37,979 nucleotides of DNA from Shewanella benthica (GTDB lineage: Bacteria > Pseudomonadota > Gammaproteobacteria > Enterobacterales > Shewanellaceae), in the NCBI GenBank assembly GCA_023284085.1, contig JAKVHY010000048.1, positions 1 to 37,979 of the forward strand, given 5' to 3'. Under the pieces are notes generated by a model. It was not told where the DNA came from. It was given only the letters and a program-made list of their open reading frames with translations, and did not search any database. Positions 24,822 to 32,842 of this stretch are shown here, piece by piece. The position numbers and the translations under genes are program-made. The stretch's first letter is position 1. Every line of letters begins with the position of its first letter.

Positions 24822-26923
24822 ATGTTCCCTAAAAATAAGTTATTCTTGGCTGTCATTGCAGCAGCCAGCCCTTTTTCTCTCTATGCACACCAAGATCATC
24901 AAGATATTGAAGTTATTAGCGTCATGGGAACAAAACAGCCTATTGCTACGAACAGCTCGGCCATGAAGATGGACATGAGCCAGCTCGAGACCCCGGCTCA
25001 ATCTCTGTGTACAGTAAAGAGTTAATTGAGGCGCAGCGTGCCACAAGCTTAGGGCAAGTATTAAAAAACGATGCCAGTGTGTCCACTGGGAATGTTCGTC
25101 GTAATCGTGAGCGGTTTTATATGCGGGGCTTTATATTAGAGCCTGATCAAAGCTATCTGAGAGATGGGCAGTTCCATCTGTCACGTTATGCTCAACCCAT
25201 AGAGTTATATGAACGTATCGAAGTCCTCAAAGGCCCCTCTGCCTTGTTATATGGTAAGTCGACTCCTGGTGGCATGATCAATATGGTGACAAAAAAGGCC
25301 CAAGAAGAGCTGCAATTTAGTTTTCAGCAGGAGTTTGGCTCGTTTGGATTCAATCAATCAATACTCGATGTGGGCGGAGCCCTGAATGAGTCAGGCAGTA
25401 TACGTTCGAGAGCCATTTTGTCTAAATCTTCTGAAGATGGCTGGCGTAAATACAAGGATGGCAGCTATGCGGGCCAGGAACGATTTGTCGGCGCGCTGAT
25501 GTTAGAGGCCGACTTGAGTGAAGACACGACCCTAAGCCTTAATTACGACCGCACTCGAGATGAAGGTGCAATAGAGATGGGACCCCAGCACCTTAAGAAT
25601 AAACAAACGGGTAAGTATGAACTCGCTGGGAAACGAGATTATATTTGGGATATGCCCTGGTCCGCGCGCGAGTCCACCGTAGAGAACATGGGTTTCAGCT
25701 TAAACTCACACCTTGACGATGACTGGTCGATACAGATGGGCTATAACCAGCAGCGTCATGAAAGACAAACTCTGGAGAGTCTTTATGGCAAGGTTCAAGA
25801 AGTGGACTTGTCGAAAGGGGCTTATGCTCTGCGTGGTCGAGATACCTATGAGAAATTTGATGTGTCGACGGCGTTTTTCGATCTTAAAGGTGAATTTTAT
25901 ACCGGAAATGTTCACCATAGATTGTTGATGGGAACCAGCATGGTGGATTACGATCGCTCTGGTATGCAAAAGAAAATGAAGATAGCTGGTAAGGCCAATA
26001 TGAATGATAAGCAGATCATTCATAGACCCGATGAATTGGATTATCGAAATGGTGATCCTTTGACCCATGTTCAGCGGCAAACCTATGGGGTTTATGTACA
26101 AGACATGATTGAGTTTAATGACCGCTGGCACCTGTTGGCGGGGATAAGATTTGATAGAGAGCAAGTTAATGGGACCTCTGGGACCACGGCTCAGAACAAT
26201 GTCTTGCCTAAGCTGGGTTTGATTTATCATCCAAGTGAGAATACATCAATATATTCGACGTACAGTGAGAGCTTCGAGCCTAAAGACCCAATCTCTAATA
26301 CTGACGATATAAATTACGGAAAAAAGCTGGATGCTGAGCGTGGTCAGTCTTTCGAGATTGGTGCCAAGGGTGAGTTTTTCGATGCGAGTTTATTTCTTTC
26401 TGCTGCGCTATTTTCAATAGAGAAGCGCAATAAGGTTGTTACTGACAAGAAGGGGAAAAAGCCAATCACTACCCAAAATGGTAAGGCCCATCACCAGGGG
26501 ATAGAGTTTTCGGCCGAAGGTAAGCTGGCTGAACGACTGTCGGTACTCACTTCTATGATGTATCTCGATGCTAAGATTGTCGATGATCCTCTCTATACTG
26601 GTAAGCGAGCCAAAGATACCCCACAATTTAGTGCCAGTACCTGGTTTAACTTCGATGTGACCGAAAGCAGTCAATTTTCCATTGGTGCCGTTTATGTGGG
26701 CGAGCGTTATGGGGATACGCCTAATGAGTTCTTGAAACAAGCCTATGTAAAAGTCGATATGGGCTATAGCCATAGCTTTAGTTTTGCCAATGACCATGAA
26801 GCGATTTTGAGAGTGAATGTCGATAATCTGTTTGATACCGATTATCTCAGGGGCGGTTGTAGTAATAGTGCCATGTTCGAAGATGGACGTGCTATCAAGG
26901 CATCAGTGCAATACAAGTTCTAG
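24822..26923 (+). pseudogene. TonB-dependent siderophore receptor, frameshifted near residue 60
   Basis: A signal peptide (MFPKNKLFLAVIAAASPFSLYA) and the start of the plug domain are in one frame (24822-25025), while the rest (638 codons, 25007-26923) is in another. Around 25002 the text reads PAQS in the first frame and SISVYSKE in the second; loss of four bases from a TCTATCT-like stretch would explain it. The second part holds the plug motif VLKGPSALLYGKSTPGGMINMVTKK and a 22-strand barrel ending VQYKF. The repaired protein of about 700 residues fits ferric-siderophore receptors. Translation from 25007 would lack a signal peptide, so the gene is inactive unless the shift is a reading error or is bypassed. 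Confidence 0.85.
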
Positions 26924-26955
26924 CTGGAAGTGATATATTCAAGTGAGTGAAATAA

Positions 26956-26980
26956 GGAGGTGAGCCAATGGCTCACCTCT
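26956..26980. terminator. Hairpin terminator between TonB receptor and yecM
   Basis: GAGGTGAGC (26957-26965) pairs perfectly with GCTCACCTC (26971-26979) over a five-base loop, between two convergent genes. The T-run is weak. Confidence 0.55.
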
Positions 26981-27020
26981 TATGCTTCGAAATGTCTAAT
27001 GAGGCGCGAGGTGAAATTGA

Positions 27021-27590
27021 TTAATGTTCAGACTCGATAACGGCCTTGATGCCGTGGGGATGTATCTTGATACAGATATCATCTTTCTTGAAGGCGATGG
27101 TAGGATTAGCCAGTCGCTCATGCTCTCCCTGAGGTGAACTCATCTTGACCTTTATCTCCGATTGTCCGGATAATACAGGTGCAAGTTGCGGCGCCATGTC
27201 TAATAACTGCTGTTTCAGTTCATCACACGTTGTGGCGGTGCAATCTAATATCAGTTCGATATGTTCCCAGCCTTCGATTGGGTATTGCTTGTTGCCTGGA
27301 TAAGGAAGCTCCACACAATCAATCTCCATCTGACCCATGATAAGTGGTGCATTAAGCTCAAAAATTAAGATTGGCCGGCCATTGATCATGTTGTTGGAAA
27401 TAATTTGTCCCTGGCGTTGGAAATACACACTCAGCGCCTCGGCGGCCTCAATTGAATTGACTCTTAAGGCTGTGTGGTCGCAGGTTAACTTGAGTTGCTC
27501 TAGCCCAAGCTCTTGCAGGAAAACAGTTATTCTGTCGCAGAAAATTGGCCAGGTATCGGTTAATACCCGCTCTGATATAGCGTTTGTCAT
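27021..27590 (-). CDS. yecM: YecM family protein (VOC fold)
   Basis: A 189-residue protein matching E. coli YecM in length and in the blocks CDHTALRVNS, NNMINGRPILIFEL, VELPYPGNKQYPIEGWEHIE, SPQGEHERLANPT and IKIHPHGI. The family adopts the vicinal-oxygen-chelate fold and is presumed metal-binding; no reaction is established. His42 region, Glu in WEHIE and His near the C-terminus could be ligands. The open frame continues upstream to 27665, into the transpeptidase gene, but the ATG at 27590 starts the family-length protein. It lies 29 bases after the transpeptidase stop, so the two probably share a transcript. Confidence 0.88.
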   Translation of the reverse strand: MTNAISERVLTDTWPIFCDRITVFLQELGLEQLKLTCDHTALRVNSIEAAEALSVYFQRQGQIISNNMINGRPILIFELNAPLIMGQMEIDCVELPYPGNKQYPIEGWEHIELILDCTATTCDELKQQLLDMAPQLAPVLSGQSEIKVKMSSPQGEHERLANPTIAFKKDDICIKIHPHGIKAVIESEH

Positions 27591-27619
27591 GCTGAGTGTG
27601 ATCCCAATAGCAATGTAGG

Positions 27620-28180
27620 TTAAGGCAAGATCTCGATGGGCGTACCTTCGTCTATGGCGCGCCACAACTCATCCATTTGCGGATTAGTGATGGCGATACA
27701 ACCATCGGTCCAATTGTACTCTTGCGCTTCTTCGGCGCTAAGAGAAGATCTTGGATTCTGACCGTGGATCATTATCTGGCCGCCGGGTTGAATGCCTAAG
27801 GCACTGGCACGTAATTGATCTTCTTCGTTAGGGTAGGAGATGTGTATGGCTCGGTAGTAGGCACTGTCGGATTTCTTATAGTCTAAGGTATAACGCCCTT
27901 CAGGAGTCCTCTGATCTCCCTCTTGGAGCTTATGGCCTAGGGGCCTGTCTCCAAGAGCGATGTGGTAGCGCCTTAGTACTTTCCCGTCACGCATCAAGGC
28001 CATGGTCGAGGTTGATTTTGTCACTACGACCAGATCTATCTTGCCTATGTTCACAACCGTTGAGCTCGATAATGAGTTTTGCATCGAAGATACTGCCGAG
28101 ACCGGCAAAGAGATGCTGGCAAAAAGTGTCAGTATCGCTACAGAAAAAAATAGGCGCATCGGAAAATAACAGCTCATCAA
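27620..28180 (-). CDS. Periplasmic L,D-transpeptidase (YkuD domain, YafK-like)
   Basis: An exported 186-residue protein with a signal peptide ending VSA. The YkuD catalytic region is visible as MIHGQNP (about residue 137) and TDGCIAITN (about residue 158) with Cys160 as the likely nucleophile; GDRPLGHKLQEGDQRTPEGRY is the typical N-terminal substrate loop. Members form 3-3 peptidoglycan links, attach Braun lipoprotein or, like YafK/DpaA, cleave it. The TDGC variant in place of SHGC resembles the YafK branch. In-frame ATGs at 28180 and 28159 (MRLFFSV) are both possible starts; the latter begins right at the signal peptide. Confidence 0.85.
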   Translation of the reverse strand: MMSCYFPMRLFFSVAILTLFASISLPVSAVSSMQNSLSSSTVVNIGKIDLVVVTKSTSTMALMRDGKVLRRYHIALGDRPLGHKLQEGDQRTPEGRYTLDYKKSDSAYYRAIHISYPNEEDQLRASALGIQPGGQIMIHGQNPRSSLSAEEAQEYNWTDGCIAITNPQMDELWRAIDEGTPIEILP

Positions 28181-28382
28181 TTATTCGAATATAGTGGGCT
28201 TATAATACCTTAATCTGCCAATAAGCACAGGACTTGAGGTATCTGTTTGGTATTGTGAAAAAGAAGTGGCAAAATACTCAGCTTGTTCAGAGTTAAGTAT
28301 AATCGCGATTGAGGCAGAGAAAAGCTCGCCGTGATCATTACCTGCACGTCCCAACTAAACAGATCGAGGAAAGTTAGTTTAC

Positions 28383-29222
28383 ATGTATCAAGAGAAATCA
28401 TCAGATAAAGGCAGTTCGATACGCCATCAACTTCGTCGGATCATATTCGGTACCGATACTAAACTTGGACGCTATTTTGATATCGCCTTAATGGTCTGCA
28501 TCATTCTCAGTGTGGCCCTGGTATTTCTGGATACTGTTGCCAGCATTCATGAGCAGTATGGCGAGATCATTGGTATTCTGGAGTGGGGTTTTACCATTAT
28601 CTTCACTCTCGAATATCTGTTGAGGCTCTATTGCTCCGCTCATCCGCTGCGCTATGCGCGAAGTTTCTACGGCGTGGTGGACTTGCTCTCTGTGATGCCT
28701 AGTTATCTGGCAATATTTTTCCCTGGGGCCAGTTTTACACTGGTTATCAGAATATTAAGACTGTTTAGAATATTCCGTGTACTTAAATTGTTACGATATC
28801 TTAGCGAAGGCAATGTTTTGCTCCGGGCTATGCTACAGTCTGGACGTAAAGTATTTATCTTCTTTTTCTCCGTTAGCCTGATAGTCATGGTGCTTAGTGC
28901 CGTGATGTATGTGGTCGAGGGGCCCGAGAATGGGTTTACTTCGATCCCTAAGTCTATCTACTGGACGATTGTGACCATTACCACAGTGGGCTATGGCGAT
29001 ATTACCCCAGGAACCAACTTAGGGCAGGCGATTGCAGCCCTGACCATGTTGCTCGGTTATTCCATCATTGCGATTCCTACCGGAATATTAACCGCCGAAA
29101 TATCACAAGAGATAAGTCGCAGTAAAGATCTGCGCCGCTGCAGTAACTGCCTGAAGAATGGTCATGAGAATGACGCGCTATTTTGTGACCACTGCGGTGG
29201 TGAGCTAGAAAGGGAGCTGTAG
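28383..29222 (+). CDS. Voltage-gated K+ channel with C-terminal zinc ribbon
   Basis: A 279-residue inner-membrane channel with six helices. S4 is the arginine-rich RILRLFRIFRVLKLLR (123-138), giving voltage sensing, and the pore loop holds the potassium filter TTVGYGD (200-206). After S6 a short cytoplasmic tail ends in a zinc ribbon, C253-x2-C256 and C268-x2-C271, followed by GGELEREL. That combination is found in a branch of bacterial Kv-like channels. The last 59 bases, including the second cysteine pair and the stop, are repeated four more times downstream. It is divergent from the transpeptidase gene. Confidence 0.92.
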   Translation: MYQEKSSDKGSSIRHQLRRIIFGTDTKLGRYFDIALMVCIILSVALVFLDTVASIHEQYGEIIGILEWGFTIIFTLEYLLRLYCSAHPLRYARSFYGVVDLLSVMPSYLAIFFPGASFTLVIRILRLFRIFRVLKLLRYLSEGNVLLRAMLQSGRKVFIFFFSVSLIVMVLSAVMYVVEGPENGFTSIPKSIYWTIVTITTVGYGDITPGTNLGQAIAALTMLLGYSIIAIPTGILTAEISQEISRSKDLRRCSNCLKNGHENDALFCDHCGGELEREL

Positions 29223-29518
29223 TCTTAATGAGAATGACGAGTTCAATATTCTGTGATCTCAATGGTGGTGAATTAGAAAGAGAGCTTTAATAGCCTTATT
29301 TCTAACCATAAGAATGACGATGCTAATGATGTGATCACTGCGGTGGAGAGCTAGAAAGGGAGCTGTAGTCTTAATGAGAATGACGAGGCTAATGATGTGA
29401 TCATTGCGGTGGAGAGTTAGAAAGAGAGCTTTAACGGTTTTATTTTTAGCCATGAGAATGACGAATTCAATGATGTGAACACTGCGGTGGTGAATTAGAA
29501 ATAGAGCGTGCATAGGTA
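29164..29518 (+). repeat. Degenerate tandem copies of the channel gene's 3' end
   Basis: Five units begin at 29165 (in the gene), 29229, 29309, 29375 and 29453, spaced 64, 80, 66 and 78, so two unit types alternate and form exact 144-base dimers (29165-29308 and 29309-29452). Units 3 and 4 still encode CDHCGGELEREL and a stop, but with different synonymous codons; unit 2 encodes CDLNGGELEREL and unit 5 CEHCGGELEIERA. The frame between ENDE and CDHC is shifted in the extra copies, so none extends the protein. This fills the gap before the MATE gene. Confidence 0.92.
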
Positions 29519-29577
29519 TATTGAAAGATGCTAAATCCAGTTAATTTAATACCAGTAAGACAGAGTCAAGGATAGAA

Positions 29578-31098
29578 ATGACCACAGCTAAATTTGTTCA
29601 GGGCCCAATCATGCGCCATATTCTGGTGATGAGTTCCACCGCGGCGGTGGGGATCTCAGCACTGTTTGTGGTCGACTTGATTGATATCTTCTTCTTAAGT
29701 CTGCTGGGTGAATTGGAACTCGCCGCCGCAGTGGGGTACGCCGGCACCATTTCATTCTTTACCACATCAATCGGCATAGGACTCTCTATCGCACTTGGGG
29801 CGTTAGTATCACGCTCCATAGGCGCGAAACAAATGGATGTCGCCAAGCGATTATTGCTTAATAGCGCCATCGTCACCCTGATAGTATCGTTGATCGTATC
29901 TGCCGTGGTGACCTTCTTCATTCCTGAACTTTTGGCTCTGGTTGGTGCCAAGGGCCATACTGCCGAGCTCGCAGCAGATTACTTGTATATCTTGGTGCCT
30001 TCAATGCCTTTTATCAGTTTGGCCATGGCACTGGGAGCGGCGCTAAGGGCTGTTGGAGACGCTAAGTTATCTATGATGTCTACCTTAGCCGGCGGTGGTG
30101 TCAATCTGGTGTTAGACCCTATTTTCATCTTCGCCCTGAGCATGGGGATTGAGGGCGCGGCTGTGGCATCTGTGCTGGCAAGGTTGGCGGTCATGTTGGT
30201 GGCAGCACGGGGCGTTATCGTCAAGCACAAACTCTTCGGTCAGTTTGAATTGGATAGTTTTATCGCCGATTTAAAGCCCATTTTTGCCATCGCCGGGCCA
30301 GCCATGATGACCAATGTCGCGACGCCTATAGGCAATGCCGTCGTCACTCGAGCCATTGCCGATTTCGGTGATGGTTATGTGGCGGGCTGGGCCGTATTAG
30401 GCCGTATAATTCCTGTGTCATTTGGGATGATATTTGCGCTGTCTGGTGCGGTTGGTCCTATTATCGGTCAGAATTTTGGTGCTCATGAATTTGAACGAGT
30501 GCGGGAGAGTCTTACCAAGGCACTGCAATTTTGCGTACTTTATGTGGTCAGTGTTTCCGTGGTACTCATGTTACTTCAAGACCAGATAATCTCAGTTTTC
30601 GGCATGCAGGGGGAAAGTGCAGAGCTTATTCGTTTCTTCTGTACTTATATTGCGGTATTTTTTGTGTTCTCCGGGGCTCTTTTTGTCGCTAACGCTTCGT
30701 TTAATAATCTGGGTAAGGCTAAATACTCAACCTTCTTAAACGTGGGCAAGGCCACGATAGGTACCATACCTTTCGTCTATTTTGGCGCTAAGTGGGGAGG
30801 GGTCGAAGGGGTATTGATAGGACAGGTTATTGGCAGTGTCATTTTCGGTATTTTGGGTGTGATCACCGCCTATGCCCTGGTTGATAAAGTCAAACAGGCT
30901 TGCCTCAATGATACCGGACTCGGCAGCGAAACATCAGTGAAGGGCATAGACCCGTTAGATGAAGAACTCCTCCCGAGTAGTCCCAATCCTCTGTCATCAT
31001 CATGTGCTCAGATGGCACAGATTAATGAAGAGCAAGATTGTGAGGCGAGTAATCAAGTGACTGAGGCATTAAAAGTCTCAAATCATAAAGCAAGTTAG
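29578..31098 (+). CDS. MATE-family multidrug/toxin efflux transporter
   Basis: A 506-residue inner-membrane antiporter with twelve predicted helices in two homologous halves (starting at FVQGPIMRHILVMSSTAAVG and near GPAMMTNVATPIGNAVV). Conserved MATE features include the GxxxxLGALVSR loop after helix 2 and the GLGxAxxxxVGQNFGAHE-like segment GPIIGQNFGAHE near residue 295. It would export cationic drugs or metabolites using Na+ or H+. The last 50 residues form a hydrophilic, Ser/Glu-rich tail not needed for transport. AAGGA lies six bases before the ATG. It is monocistronic with a terminator after it. Confidence 0.9.
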   Translation: MTTAKFVQGPIMRHILVMSSTAAVGISALFVVDLIDIFFLSLLGELELAAAVGYAGTISFFTTSIGIGLSIALGALVSRSIGAKQMDVAKRLLLNSAIVTLIVSLIVSAVVTFFIPELLALVGAKGHTAELAADYLYILVPSMPFISLAMALGAALRAVGDAKLSMMSTLAGGGVNLVLDPIFIFALSMGIEGAAVASVLARLAVMLVAARGVIVKHKLFGQFELDSFIADLKPIFAIAGPAMMTNVATPIGNAVVTRAIADFGDGYVAGWAVLGRIIPVSFGMIFALSGAVGPIIGQNFGAHEFERVRESLTKALQFCVLYVVSVSVVLMLLQDQIISVFGMQGESAELIRFFCTYIAVFFVFSGALFVANASFNNLGKAKYSTFLNVGKATIGTIPFVYFGAKWGGVEGVLIGQVIGSVIFGILGVITAYALVDKVKQACLNDTGLGSETSVKGIDPLDEELLPSSPNPLSSSCAQMAQINEEQDCEASNQVTEALKVSNHKAS

Positions 31099-31197
31099 CC
31101 TGCGTAACTAAAGCTTAAGTCGGACTGACTTTAGGGCCTGCTACTTAGCCTGGTTAGACTTAGGCAGCTAAAATAGCCAGCTAATCTATAGATAAGC

Positions 31198-31222
31198 AAA
31201 AGGGAGCCATGGCTCCCTTTTT
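31198..31222. terminator. Bidirectional terminator after the MATE gene
   Basis: AAAAGGGAG and CTCCCTTTTT form a strong stem around CCATGG; T-runs flank both ends, serving the MATE gene and the convergent DUF2986 gene. Confidence 0.88.
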
Positions 31223-31255
31223 GATGAATGCATTAAATCTTTTTAGTGATACGGC

Positions 31256-31450
31256 TTATTGAGTTTGGGTTTCAGCACCGACATTTTGATCTGCGGTGGC
31301 TTTCAATGCGGCCTCGGCTTCCTCTTGGGCTAGCATCTTAGCTCGGTCAGACTTAGAGATATATTTCTTAATCGTAGGAGCTGTGTGCTTATTTTTACGA
31401 GCCTTGGTACGTTTTGCCGTTAGCTTGATCATCTTTTGTTTTTTATTCAT
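31256..31450 (-). CDS. Small basic DUF2986-like protein
   Basis: A 64-residue cytoplasmic protein, very rich in Lys and Arg in its first 40 residues (MNKKQKMIKLTAKRTKARK) with the segment KKYISKSDRAKM typical of the DUF2986 family found in Shewanella and Vibrio. Function is unknown; the charge suggests RNA or ribosome contact. The C-terminal 20 residues are Ala/Glu/Gln-rich and variable. A GAGAG lies a few bases upstream of the start. It ends next to a bidirectional terminator and is not in an operon with its neighbours. Confidence 0.7.
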   Translation of the reverse strand: MNKKQKMIKLTAKRTKARKNKHTAPTIKKYISKSDRAKMLAQEEAEAALKATADQNVGAETQTQ

Positions 31451-31667
31451 GGCTCTCTACCGAACTGTTTGACTGATCTGTCACTCATATAGTGGCAGAT
31501 ATTAACCGGACGCGGATTTTAACTTAATCTACATCACCAATCCAGTCACAGCATCAATACTTATGTTATTTGTTTAGAAAAGACGGGTTTCTCGTCAATT
31601 AATCGTGCTTGACCCCATTTCACTTTATGATGCTAAAGCCTGACAGTTTAAACGAGGTGACTTGAAG

Positions 31668-32114
31668 CTAAGAGGAAAACTTGTCTCTATCTGCTTGGGT
31701 CGCACCTTCGTTACACTCGCCGCGAATTTCGCCGCGATCGACTTCGATAAGCCGACTTAATTCCATATAGCCCTCACGACAATAGCCGGTCATGTCTAAT
31801 GTCTTAGATAAGCCGAGTTCTATCTGCTGGGTCCAATCAGTCAGATCGATTTCGTAGTGTCCAGAGCGAGAACGTTTACTCCGTTTGGCTTGCTCTACTC
31901 TTTGATGATGGGGCATTTGGTCGATAGAGTCACTTGAGGAGGCGAGCTTAGCTTTATATGTGAATAACTTGATACCGTTACTGCGTATATCTGTTTTCAA
32001 TCTATCTTTGACCTTGCCTTCAAAGTCACTGGGCTCAGTTTTTTTACCTGCGCATCCGGCGATAACACTCAAGATAAACAAGCTAGACAAGGTTTTGATT
32101 AGGCATTTTCGCAT
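31668..32114 (-). CDS. Hypothetical lipoprotein
   Basis: A 148-residue protein with a lipoprotein signal peptide: hydrophobic core LSSLFILSVIAGC with lipidation at Cys21. The mature part is hydrophilic, with a basic stretch (KRSKRSRSGH) near residue 80, and two later cysteines (in YCREGY and GECNEG) that may form a disulfide. No family is recognised. It would be anchored in the outer or inner membrane; residues after the Cys (AGKK) do not give an inner-membrane Asp+2 signal, so the outer membrane is likely. It stands alone between two intergenic gaps. Confidence 0.7.
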   Translation of the reverse strand: MRKCLIKTLSSLFILSVIAGCAGKKTEPSDFEGKVKDRLKTDIRSNGIKLFTYKAKLASSSDSIDQMPHHQRVEQAKRSKRSRSGHYEIDLTDWTQQIELGLSKTLDMTGYCREGYMELSRLIEVDRGEIRGECNEGATQADRDKFSS

Positions 32115-32359
32115 CAGATTTATGAGTTCTTATTAGTATGATTTCTCGGCGGGAATATCTGATTTCTTAACCCATAAACAAGGTAGAGACTCAAGCCGCA
32201 GAGCAAGCGTTAAGGCAGGATAGCGTAATTATGCCGAGGGTGCAGCATGATATACACTTTTTTACTTTCGCTATATGAGTGAACGACAGTGAGGACAATG
32301 TTTGGGCTAATAACTTAAATGCTGAGAAATTTTGATAGGAATGTGGGCGAGAAAAACTA

Positions 32360-32394
32360 AGGCAGTAACTCAATCTGAAATAATGTTACTGCCT
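32360..32394 (-). terminator. Terminator of the glutaredoxin gene
   Basis: On the minus strand a perfect ten-base stem (32394-32385 with 32369-32360) is followed by TAGTTTTTC. It is 23 bases after the stop codon. The remainder of 32115-32359 shows no gene. Confidence 0.75.
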
Positions 32395-32416
32395 AAGATA
32401 TGATGAAACCGATTGT

Positions 32417-32773
32417 TTATGCGAATCGGGTGTCCAGATAACTGATGATATCCGAAGATTCATACATCCAACGTGTCTCACCATTTTCTTCAATTCGTAA
32501 ACAAGGCACCTTAGCCTTGCCACCTTGCTCTACTAGAATTTGCTGGTGGTTATCTTGCTTAGCATCAAGGGTGGCAATATTTAGGCCTTGGCGACGCATG
32601 GCGCGGCGAACTTTCACGCAAAATGGACAAGCCTTGTATTGATACAGGGTCAGCAACTCAGTTTCGCTATCAATTTTTGCCTGCTCATCCGAAGGACGCT
32701 TACGTTTCTTGGGAGTGAAGATAAAATTAAGAGTAAGAATGATACGGCCTAAAAGCCAACGAACAACAAACAT
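32417..32773 (-). CDS. Membrane-anchored glutaredoxin-like protein
   Basis: A 118-residue protein with an N-terminal hydrophobic segment (about residues 3-20), a basic linker (KKRKRP) and a glutaredoxin/GST-N domain. The redox site is C49-P-F-C52, and the glutathione-binding features KVPCLRIEENG (TVP-like cis-proline) and SSDIISYLD are present. It would reduce disulfides or glutathione mixed disulfides at the inner face of the membrane. A GAGG lies 7-8 bases before the ATG. The start region is part of a long inverted repeat with a short upstream frame. It lies 69 bases after the DUF748 gene on the same strand. Confidence 0.87.
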   Translation of the reverse strand: MFVVRWLLGRIILTLNFIFTPKKRKRPSDEQAKIDSETELLTLYQYKACPFCVKVRRAMRRQGLNIATLDAKQDNHQQILVEQGGKAKVPCLRIEENGETRWMYESSDIISYLDTRFA

Positions 32774-32823
32774 GAGTTACCTCTGATAAAGTCTGAAAAC
32801 GGCGAGAGTGTAACTCATGTTTG
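32767..32823 (-). promoter_or_regulatory. Inverted repeat and 13-codon leader frame at the glutaredoxin start
   Basis: A perfect 14-bp inverted repeat (32823-32810 with 32780-32767 on the minus strand) would pair the start codon ATG with an upstream copy; the 29-base loop carries most of the ribosome-binding site. The upstream arm also contains an ATG that opens the frame MSYTLAVFRLYQR and stops with TAA three bases before the real start. This arrangement fits translational control or coupling. Confidence 0.5.
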
Positions 32824-32842
32824 CTCAATATTAAATCTTTGT

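Noticed and set aside
25706..26230. Minus-strand frame of 174 codons within the TonB receptor
   Set aside because: Antisense shadow of a well-supported barrel-coding region.
29164..29518. CRISPR-like array
   Set aside because: Units are degenerate copies of the channel gene end without constant repeat plus unique spacers, and no cas genes are present.
32191..32373. Minus-strand frame of 60 codons
   Set aside because: It overlaps the glutaredoxin terminator hairpin and shows no family features or ribosome-binding site.
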